From assembly GCF_964355755.1 (NCBI RefSeq), contig NC_092675.1, forward strand, positions 16,259,312 to 16,319,311: DNA of 60,000 bases. The letters are read 5' to 3'. Origin of the DNA: Antedon mediterranea (Eukaryota > Echinodermata > Crinoidea > Comatulida > Antedonidae). Under the pieces are notes generated by a model. That model was not told the origin of the DNA. It did no database searches and saw nothing but the letters and a program-made list of their open reading frames with translations. Both the position numbers and the translations under genes were made by a program. Of the stretch, positions 27,501-39,500 are shown piece by piece; position 1 is the stretch's first letter; each line of letters starts with the position of its first letter.

Positions 27501-30500
27501 GATGTTACAATTAATTATTAAACAGTATACTAAAGTAAAATGCTTAAAGATAATACTTAAGAAAACATTAAAACCTAAGACGGAAAAAGTACACAGCAAG
27601 AAAACTACATAATAATAAACATAACAAGTATGTATTGCTAACTTTACCTCTTAACAAGTTTCCAAATAAGATATATATTATGAACCCAACATAATACAAA
27701 TTCGTTTCAGAGTGACATTTAGTTCTTTTCGTATTGCAACATCATTACATTCATTTATTTTCAGGAAATTCTTGGTTGCCATGACAATGATGATGATGAC
27801 GACACAGTATTCTATCAACTACAGATGATCTTTGGTCATCTGATGGAGAGTAAATTACAGTTTTACGAACCAGAACGGTTTTGGCGGGTATTCAAATTGT
27901 GGGGTGAGCCGGTCAATATTAGGGAACAACAGGATGCGTTTGAATTTTTCACTGATTTAACAGATCAAATTGATGAATTTCTAAAGGTTAGTTTTATTTA
28001 CCTGATGTTAGTGTTTTTTTTGGGGTGGGGGTTGGAGGTTGGAGAGAATTAGAAGATAATGAATGGACAAAAGTTTTTAGTAAGAACCAAAAACCAAATC
28101 TTTTATTTCGTTTTTTATTTTTCACTCTTCAAATGAATTTAAATAAGTCTTGACCCCGGTTATTTATTTGAATTTTAGGCTAACGGCAAAAAACAAATCT
28201 TTAAAAGCAAGTTCCAAGGAGTCTTCACAGACCAAAAGATATGTCAAGACTGCCCTCACAGGTGAGCTAATAATATCTTGTAGCTGTTTACAATGAATGA
28301 AGAATCAATAAAACATGAATTAATAAGAATAAAGAAGAATCGCATATGAACTATTTCTTACTGAACCACAAACTGGAATGTTGTTTTAGGTACGAGCGTG
28401 AGGAAGAGTTCTTTGCTTTGAACCTCACCGTGAAAAGTCAAAATCTAGACGCTTCTTTGGAGCAGTTTGTGCGTGGTGAAATGTTGGAAGGAGATAATGC
28501 ATATCTTTGTGAAAAGTGCAATGAAAAGGTAAACAAATATATAGATATTACAACACGCCACCTACTGCTACTCTTATTCAATTTATCCATAATAAATCAT
28601 TGACGAATACTAGGACATTTAAAAAGGCAGTGCTCCAACTTTGAACGTGAAGTAGAACAGTTATAGACGGCGTGCATGACAAGTTGATTTTTTACCACAA
28701 TCGGTCAACTCTGTGTGGCAAACATTTTTTAAATGTTTATAGAAAGCTGAACGTGCATTAGAGTGCGTTAGTTATCACCACTAGATATCACTTTACGTTA
28801 AGGCTAATTCCAAATGGCTAATTAACCAATGAAATTGAAGAATACAATATAAAAAATGATAATTAACTATTCTGGATCAAAATCTATACACTCTAAAGAA
28901 GAAAAATATATATAACAACCTTTTCCCACTTGCAATTTTTAATTAAGTTAATCATGAAAGTGCTTGGAAATAAACATTGACAAAATATTGATGCATTGTT
29001 TATTTTAGCGCAATACAATTAAGAGAACATGCATCAAGACGTTGCCACCTGTGTTGCTAATTCATCTTAAGAGATTTGGCTACGATTGGGAAGCTGGAAG
29101 AGCTCTCAAATTTGATGATCATTTTAAGGTAGATTTATGTTTGAATTGTTTATTCCAATTAAAATCACTAATAAACACGAAATATACAAATGTTCATTTA
29201 TAAATAAATATACATGCATTTATCTAAGCAAATATGATTGTAAAAACCATATTCTTATGTGAAATTATAAACTATTTTTACCCTATATGTCAATCCATTC
29301 TTCAAGGCTAAGAACATTTTCTGCAGGCGAATTATTTCTATCGCTGTATGCATTGGCCTACTTTCACATCGCATGGTCAAATTTCCCTCTAAAATTCCTC
29401 GCACATCAATTAGTGGGTTTTATGTACTTACTATGCAATCATGATGACAACAAATTTAAAAAATTAAACTGTTTTTAAATGATATTTATGAAATATTTTC
29501 AAAATTGCATGGTTTCCATATTTCGCAAGCAAATTTACCCCTTGAAATATCTGTATATCTTACCCTATGTCTGAGTGTCGACTTTTCTCCACATGGGTGG
29601 CTAGGTGTTGCTTACCGTTGTCAACTTTTCAATTGGGAAGATTACTTGAAATGCATTTAGGGTATATATAGTATGCATTTTATATTATACAGTAATGATA
29701 GACATTGATATTTATTTTTTCGTCTAAAAAGTCTGTTTTTATTTGTTTACAGTTTCCATGGGTACTTGATATGGAGCCATACACATCAGAGGGTATGAGT
29801 CGACGAGAAAGCAGTACTGAACAGCACGATGGTGGGGGAACTCCAACAGAAAACTTAAAAACAAAATGCACACAGACTAAACTGGATGAACTCTACCAAT
29901 TGGTTGGCGTTCTGGTCCACAGTGGTCAAGCAAATGCTGGTCATTATTACTCATTTATACGAGATAGATGGTGTGTTGATGTTATTATTACTAAATTTGA
30001 TTATACATAACAGTATGGCCACACTTTCATGTGAAATAAATGAGGGGCAATATATGACAAAAATAGTGTGATGTGCAAATATGATAGTGACATACCCAAA
30101 TATGGTAGTGGTATGACATAATCATGTCCATATATGGGCACGTCACATTATTTTGTCACATTAAGTTTGATAGGGTAGACAGAGCTTAAGGGTACATTTT
30201 CTTTAACTCCTGTATATGTCCCCTTAGTAGGGGTTTTACTGTATCTTTCTCTTAACACTTTGACTGCCAGAGGTTTTTCCAGTTAGTAACTGCCACCGCC
30301 AGCGTTTTTAGCCCAATTCGATGTTTTTATTAAAGCTGATTGAAACCATGTATGTGATCTGATTTATATGTAATTTAGACTAAAATAATCATAAAGATTT
30401 TAGCTTTACAGTGGTACCAAGAACGATTTTTAAATCGCAATATGTAAATCGTAATAGTAAAATGAAAGTAACCCACTTTTTTAGTTTTTCGTAGTTTCGC

Positions 30501-33500
30501 GCAAGAAAGTCGAGATATTCACGATTTTGTGCAAGACATCACAATATGAAAATATCGCCCGGTGAGATCAACAAACAACGAAAAAGTTACTTACACAGCA
30601 CCGATAGGCCTATAAAAACAAGTTATCACTATCGAAAAATGTATTACATTTTATAAATCATAAATCTTACATCAATGTTTCGCCAAAATCCACATAGTAA
30701 AGACACCAGGCCTAGTTAACCAGGCCTAAAGTTGGTCCGGAACCGTTTTACGACTAGGCATAGGCTAGCCTAGTACTACTAGCCTAGATAGTAAACTGAT
30801 GATAATATCCATACCATTTCAAAACAAGTTTGTTGCGTGAAACTCGGTCACTTTCAGTAAAACACCAAAACAATTAGGGTATACATACAATAATAAAATT
30901 AAAGACTTCATATTGAAAATGACTCCATTATTTTTATTCAGATAACAAACAAACATGTCAATCCACAAAAACCTTTGTAATGCTTCGGCGGCATAGCTAG
31001 CGCGCGACCGATACACAATGCGCCAAGCCATCGCTCTACGCGCTACTGTGATGCGCGGTGTTTCTTATTTCAACAGGTACCATTTTGACAGTCGTTTGTA
31101 ACCAGATTAGTTACTTTCAAATTGTAAAATATTGACGGTCCAGACCGAATATAGTGTTCATATTTATAGTATATACCAATAATTAACCTATCTACCGGAT
31201 TTCGTAAAAAAACGCGAAACACGAAGATCTTCGTGTTTGGCAGTCAAGCGTTGTGTTTCCAAAAACGAAGGTCTTCGTGTTTGGCAGTCAAAGTGTTAAC
31301 ATATCAAAATAAGACATTATTAATTTTAAGTATGATATTTGGAAATGTTGATTTTGGTGATGAGGATAAATTGTTGTTGTAGGTGTTGTGTATCTTGTAA
31401 TGTTTTTTTTTTATATTTTGACAGGGGAACATCCATGAACAATACAAGCAAAGGCAAATGGTTTAAATTCAACGATACAGTTGTAGAAGAATTTGAAATG
31501 ACAGATAACACAATTGAGGCTGAGTGCTTTGGTGGTACATATAAACCTAAATTCTATGATCATGGTATGTGTGTATTCTAATATGATAATAATCATTCAC
31601 ATGGTTACAGTTTAAACTATAGGCAGTGATATAACGGCTATGAGCACTCACTGGCTAAACCTAGGGACCCCTAAACTTAAGGGGTCCAGAATATGAGCAG
31701 CCCAATGAAACAACCCAGTGTTGGAGGGCCCTCTAAGAGTGCTAAAGCCTTTGCCTCCTTAATGAGGAGTGGGAGTTGATATTTTGCAAGCAGTTTAATG
31801 AGCTTGTCAGTCTAATAACCTTTTATCAAACTTAGGCTAATGGTTTTCTCATAGCAATAGTTGTACTTACTATCAAGGGAACCCTTTCCCCATGAACTAA
31901 TGAGGGGCAATGTATGTTAACACTATGGCCAACCCCTATGTGGTTTGCTTGTTACAGGAACATCATATTCAGATACAAGATTACGCTATTGGAGTGGATA
32001 TATGCTGTTCTACGAGAAGATAGAAGGGACTAAAACACCAGAGGCTACACTACCACGTGCGACAGTACCAAGAGCTGCGCTACTTAAACATGACAGTGAG
32101 GGCGACATTCAAGTGTACGTTAATTTTTAAGGATTATATATTTTTCTTTCTATAAAAATATTTGCACCCCACATTTTAACAAAAACATAATGAAATAATG
32201 AAACATAATAAGGAAAAGAAAATGTAAAGTCTGATTTTGAATTTTATTTTGAAAGGGTAATTTTTTAACTCCTTTAAGATAACAAGATATATAAACTATA
32301 CTTACTTCTTAATACCTGAAATAAATGCAAGAAATCATTAACTTGCACAAGCCTCATCATTCAGGCCTTACATCATACGTGGACAATATACACCTTTCTG
32401 TCCCTGTCAAATAAGCTCTGTCTACACTATCAAACTAGATTGACAAAAAAGTGTGATGTGCCCAAATATAGTAGTGATATGCCCAAATATAGTAGTGATA
32501 TGCCCAAATATAGTAGTGATATATATAATATAAAATAAAATATGGGAGCATCTCATTTTTTGTCACATAATGTTTGATATTGTGAACAGAGCTTAAGACT
32601 GTTTTTGGTGACAGTGTGTTTTCTATTCATGGTCCTATATGAAATAGCATCCCATTGGCAGTTTGCCAGGACAAAGTGTTTGCAATTTGGAAAGGAGCTT
32701 TAAAAATAACAAATAATAAGTAACTAACTATTATACATAAAATATATTTTACTTTACATCTTCCAGTGTGAATTCATCTCCAGAGCTGTCTCCAATGCAT
32801 AGTTCGGATGAACTGAATGAGCTTTCAGCCCTTGTACAAAAGGGTGAAAAACGTGGGATCTTTGTAGAGAAGATGTCACCAACGATACAGCGGTTTATAT
32901 TAGATGACAACCTTCAGTACATGCGCAATAGAGACATATTCAATGCCGACTATTTTAACTTTATTCGCTCACTTGTTTCTTGCAACAGTGTAAGTTGTGC
33001 ATATATTTTATGGCTCAATTTTGCAATTTGCATTAAAAGACGTAAAGGTGGTACAGTAGTATCTAGCCAAAAATATGCAAATGTTTGTAAGTCAAATTAA
33101 CTATAGCAAATAAGATGTTCTGTCCTTCTCTAATCCATAATGTAGTCATTAGACAAATTTGAACACATTTGTCCAAGGATTGTTTTACAGTGTGAAATAA
33201 ATAAATAAAATAAATATCCTCACAACAACAAATTTGCTCATTGGACTATGTATATGTCACAATATTATATATATAAATATATACATATGTTCCACTGTAT
33301 ATACCCGCCTAAATGAGACAATGTGAAAATACACTATTCTTTGACTATACTGCGGTGACCTTGACATATTATTGATTAATTGTGTTTTTTTTTCTCTAAA
33401 GAGTCATATATACCTGAAAGATTACAGTACGATGGCTGAGACAAGTATAGAGTTGATCACTAACTTTCTGCTCAACACTTATTTCAAGACCAAAAAGTCT

Positions 33501-36500
33501 TTCAGGTTAGTAGATATACAGTTATTCCCATATCTCTTGGCTAAGGACACGAACAATACAACAAGTGTTAGTCTCAAATTTAGTTTTATGTTTTTAGGCA
33601 CACGTGGCCAAGGATTACCAATTTAATTGTAAATTATTCACTGTCCTATCTGATAGGTGGTAATCCTCCTGATACAGGGGCTATTTTGTGAACCAGTTCT
33701 CTAAAGATTATTAAGCAGAAGACAGAATTTGATTGATTGCATTTTCTTTACTTTTACAGAAATGATCAAGAAGAATGGGAGCGATGTGTAGAGGTTCTGC
33801 TTCGTAATAGTCCTGACAGCTGTGCTTGGTATGTTAAGCATCTCAACTCAGATGTTGGAAGACCGTATCTTAGGTAGGTGTATTCACAGCTTTAAAGCTT
33901 TCTTTCTCGTACAGACCAATAAATCTTACAAATAACTGAACAACAGACCAACCTATTGAACTATTAAGACATTTAAGAGAGAAATGAAGCTGGGTTGCCC
34001 TCACAGAATTATACAATAGAACTCTCATTAAGATGTCATCTTGAGGACTCAACCAGATGTATATAGGTGTCCCCTGAATAGGGGTTGGCTGTAATGTTAA
34101 TAATACCATAAACTACAGTATATTAGCCTTGTTCATTTCATGTAGAAGTGTTGCCTGTGTAGGGGTATACCCTGAATAAGAGTGCACCTATGATGGATAG
34201 ACATGTCCCAAAGGAGAGGTTCTACCATGATATAATTGAATGTTGGAAATGCATATATACTACAGTATTAATTTATGAAATGATATTTCTAATTTAACAC
34301 AGAATTGTATACATACAACAAGATAATAATTATGACACAAGCTGTATATTGTTTGCATTTTCTATATTTAATTTTAGGCAATATCTATTAGAATGCCCAT
34401 CTTCCGAAGTAAGATTGTCTTTCACAAACATGTTAGAAGCAGCATTGAGGTACTTTATCAAGAATAACTCCAGTAGCATGATGTCATCCATCCCGGAACT
34501 TGATGGTCTAATAGAACATCTTCTAACTCTACTTGATAAAGACATTGCTAGCTACTGTCGCAATAGTTCTCAGTACTTCTGGCTTCTTAGCATGTACTTA
34601 AATGCAGTAAGTTTTCATAATTAATATTTTCTTATTTATATGTAATGTCCCGCCTTGACTATGCTAACTCGCTCTTGCTTGGTGATTACAGCGATTGCAG
34701 AACAAGGCTTTGCATGTGGATGGGATCAGCGCTCGGATGGTTTATTGAAAGATCTCCATTGGCTTCATATAAAAAAAAAAGAATTTTGTACAAAGTTATT
34801 GTTTTGGTTTATAAATGTATTTACTCTGTTGTTCCTTTTGTACATTTTTGATTTAATGAAGTTTAACCGTGACCAGCTTTCATTTAATTACAGGTGCCGA
34901 CTTCCCTCCTCTAATGATCCCACCCGACTTTTCGTTTCACGATCTAATCGGAAAGCTGGTGACAATGCCCTTTCTGTCACCGATCCGCGGATCTGGAACA
35001 CGCTACCTGTCGATTTGAGAGAAGTGATTTCGACACATATTTAGACGTCAACTTAAAACTTTTCTTTTTAATTAATTACTAAGTATTGTTAGGCGCTCTG
35101 TTTTTGTATAGAATAGAATGTATGTTTGCTTGCAAGCACTTTGTAATTTCTTCAGATTGTTGGAGATAATAAAGTTCTTATGTCTTATTCTCCTTTTAAC
35201 ATTAAATGATTTTATAATTTAAATGTTTAAATTTTTAAGCTACATATTAATTTATGTGTATTCAATTTAATAATGTTTTGTTTTTACAGAATGTTAACTG
35301 CTGTGTTCATCTATTTCAAAGAGGTGCTTATTGTAGACTCATCACTTTTCTTATTGGTACACCAACACTTACTCAGGTCAGAGGTCATTTTATTTGTAAA
35401 GTCCTGTTTTTTATTAGGGAATCACCGATTTGTGACGACCAAACTATGGTTAGTTCATTGGGTCATTGGGAAGTGTGTCCTTGCTCCTCACAGGTTGATG
35501 GTTTCTAGGTTTAGGCGACGACCAATGACTCGATTGATTGACTAGGTTGGTCGTTGCAAATCGAAACATCCTTATTATTGTCCTGAGTGGGATAAATAAA
35601 GTATATCTATCTTATTTTGTGTAATTCTATCACTTTTATACTGATGGTAGTGGTGGAGTACAAACTTAGACACTTAAGTCATTCTGATGATGAGTATGTT
35701 TTTAATTTGTTTTGTTTGTGTAAACAGGACCTAAACAGTCGACGGTGGACGTCATCGCATACAAGAGATTTTGGCTCACTGCATACAACGTTAGCAAGCA
35801 TGGTGCTGCATTGTGATGTTTCCCAATTCAGAACAGTCGGTATGTAGAGTAAAGTAAAATTATATGTATATAAAAAACTGCTACACACTAAGTGATAACA
35901 ATAGACGATGAATAGATATACTTACATTTTTCTTACATAAAACAAAATAAATTAGAAAACTTTTTTAATTTCTTTTGTTTTATGTAAGAAAAATGCACAT
36001 TTGACAAAGTGGACCTTAATAGTACAATATAAATGGTTTATTTCTTATTATTATATATATATATACAAAATTAGTTTATTATAAATTAATAATAGCCAAC
36101 TTTACTAATGTGTGTTTATAATATTTGGATACATTTTTAGTTTTTCACTAAGACTGAAATTTCCCAGATTGCATCATCCATAATTATCATTCCATCTATC
36201 TATATATTAATGCTACTAAAGTTTTCGATTATTTTACGTATCTCCTCCAAAACCACTGAACGGTACGTGCTCACATTTGGCACACTGATGTTTATTGATG
36301 GGCCGCACACAATAGGCTATGTCACTTTCTAAAATTTTAAGGATAAATACTAAAAAAAAACAAAAAATTGCAGTAATTTGACGTCTCAGCGATTACATAA
36401 CGTCACCGTATAAACTGCGCAACCTTCTAGTTGTGTACCGCCGTGGCCGGATCTAGAAATACCATGCCGGGCCACCAAGTTAAAACGGTGTGTAGTCTTG

Positions 36501-39500
36501 GCATCCGCCCAACCGTATCGACTGAAGTTGAAGTTTTAATTAGTTACACCTATCCTTTGGAAAAGAATGTGTTTTGTAATTCACGGTTTGGCTCAGTGAG
36601 TACAACGCTGTGGCCATTGAAATTAATGCTTAGTAGGTTCGAGTTCGAATCCCTGATATGTGTAAATAATAAGTATCTCCGCTTAAAGAAAAAAATCTAA
36701 ACCACAATGTAATTACAAAAGTAGCAAAAAAGATACCAAACCTCGCGCTAAAATTGCATCATCTAATTTCAAGTTAGTGAGTTCACTTTTTGTCCGTTTT
36801 AATATCACATCTTAATTCTATAACTTAATTCATATTTATATTTTTTATTAAACTGTTTTAATCTGCCGACTGATTAACAGATGTCACTTTCTAATGTGCA
36901 CCCTAGATTAATATTCACACAGCACAAAGTCCAATATCCAGTGTTGCGCTTTTATAATACTTAATCATCCCATGGGTTACTGCTAGACCACACTTATTAC
37001 AAAAGTAGCAAATAGGTAACAAATCTCCCAAAGAAAAACAATTGCAAAATGAAATAAAAAAAATGTAAATGAAAAAAAACTTAAAATTTAACAATTTGTG
37101 TTTCCGCAGCAATGTGTTGTTCATTCAATTTATGTTCACTTTTTTATTGTATGTATCAAATAATGAATACACCAAAAAAAATACCCAAAATACTTTCATT
37201 AGTGTTTGTGTGCATCATCTAACTAATTCACACAGCACAATTTTTGTTTAGCGTCTTTTATTTTCGTAAAGTCTGAACAGTAAAAAGTAAAATCTAAAGT
37301 TTCATATCCAGTATTGCTTTTACTTTTTAGCTTACAGATATTTTAAAGTGAAGGGATAGTGTATAACAAAATTAATGGCCATAAAATAGTTCAGAATTTT
37401 ATTCTTAATACAATTTTTTATTTTGATAATTTGTCAAAGTACTTTTATCTTTTTTTATAAATGCAAAGTATATAGCCACATATTAAGGCAGAAAAGACCG
37501 TCAGAGCGCTGGTTACTGCTAGTTTAATATTATTTGTATAAATATGTGCATAAATTAAAATCTAGTTGTGTATACTTTTTTATAGATGAATGTTCTGATG
37601 ACAAACATCCAAATATCCTGCCTATCCATGATTTAGAGACACCTTTACAAACACCTGAAGATGTCAAGAACATTCTGTTTGCTCCTGAAGGTCGCAGGTA
37701 CATCAAAGAGGTAAGGTTTATGTCAATATATCATTACAAGCTTTGTCTACACTATCAAACTTTATGTGACAAAAAAGTGTGGTGTACCCATATATGGTAA
37801 GATATGTTTAAATATGGTTGTGATATTCTTAAATATGGTAGTGATATGACATCATCATGTCTATATATGATCACATTTGTTTGTCATCAACAAGTTTGAT
37901 AGTGTAGACAGTGCTTTACATTATTAATATCTTTTAACCATATGGTTACTACATCAATTGTATTGTTTAAATCCTCCTTGATAGAAATAGTTGAAACAGA
38001 AACAGTGCCATCATCAAAAGGCATATTACAATGGTCCAAGACATTTTGGAAATTAGATTCAGGTATACCATGAGGATAAGTAGGGTAGCCGAGTGATTAA
38101 AACACTTGACAGACCTGGGTTCAATTCCTGATACGAACAACTCCCTGTCCGTTTATGTATAAATGAGTACCTGGTTAAAAAAAATACTAGGGAGCATAAA
38201 GTGGCGTGGAAAGGAACTGGCCACCTTACCACATAATGTCTAGGCTTATTACAATGACATCTTAACAGCTCATTCCCCATGTTTAGAATGAACACAGGTC
38301 TCGCCTTTTTTTATACCATGTAGACGTAGTAAGTATAACTGAATAATTCCTTCATTTTTAGGCTGTAGCAGCTTGTCGTGAGATGACCCCTGGAACCACT
38401 GCATCCGTCATCAACATGTTGCTGTATTGCAGTTATTGCAATGCTGTCTTCAGCCAAGATGTTCTAGAGGCTATCCAGGTAAAAAAATCATATACAATAG
38501 TACCTTTCTTTGGGACACCCCTATGAAGGTTACACCATTATTCAGGGTTACAAGTGCTGTGAAAGAAATGCTAAATATATTTGTTAACACCACGCCCAAC
38601 CCCCTATTCAAGAGACTACACTATTAAGAGGACACTGGGTCCAGAATGTGTCCCCTTAATAGAGGCTCTACACCATTAAGAGGACACTGGGTCCAGAATG
38701 TGTCCCCTTAATAGAGGCTCTACACTATTAAGAGGACACTGGGTCCAGAATGTGTCCCCTTAATAGAGGCTCTACACTATTAAGAGGACACTGGGTCCAG
38801 AATGTGTCCCCTTAATAGAGGCTCTATTCTATATATTATTGATTCTACTAAGTATACAGTTTAAAGTCTGTCTTTTCTATATACAAAATTAACAAATAGT
38901 ATAATCACAATGAAATAGAATTGGAAAAATTAATAATTTGTGCTACTTTTACTTAGTTGCTTTAATACTTTTTTTGTACATGTTTACAGTGTCAAATCAT
39001 AACAGCTCCTTCACATGACCTAAGGTCAATGTGTAGTCTACTACTGGAACTACTACAGGTCAAAGATCAACTGCAATTACAGAGGTTAAAACTGTGTGTC
39101 GAAGGTCATGACAGTGATGGTCTATTAGGTTTGTGTTTGTTTGTTTAGTTACTTATAATTGAGCTAAATACAATAAATTGAAAAAATATATATAAATTTT
39201 ACAAGAATTGGAGAAATTGTCTTTGACACCCTCAGTTTGCTACAGTGGAACAGCACTAGTTCTCAAGTGTACTGACGAGCAATGGAGATAAAATTCACCC
39301 AAAATTGTTCTGACACTTATTGTTTAAAAAATGATATTAAAACCACATTCAAAATAAAATAAAACAAACTAAACATTTTAAAATGTCTTATTGCTTGTAG
39401 ATATTATTCAGAAATATAACACAACAGACAGTCGTCGTAGTTACCAATGCATTAAGTTTCTGGTAACTTTAGCAAACAAATGCCCAGTTGCTAAGGACTA

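Noticed and set aside
34680-34760. Potential extra USP24 exon after the acceptor-like 'ggtgattacag'
   Set aside because: The sequence is part of the CR1-like LINE, and it meets a stop soon after; w43 joins directly to w44 in phase 0.
35617-35847. Alternative USP24 exon frames around w44 and w45 (for example 35273-35545)
   Set aside because: The frame that matches USP24 is [20 protein letters not shown] joined to [10 protein letters not shown]; the other open frames do not match the family.
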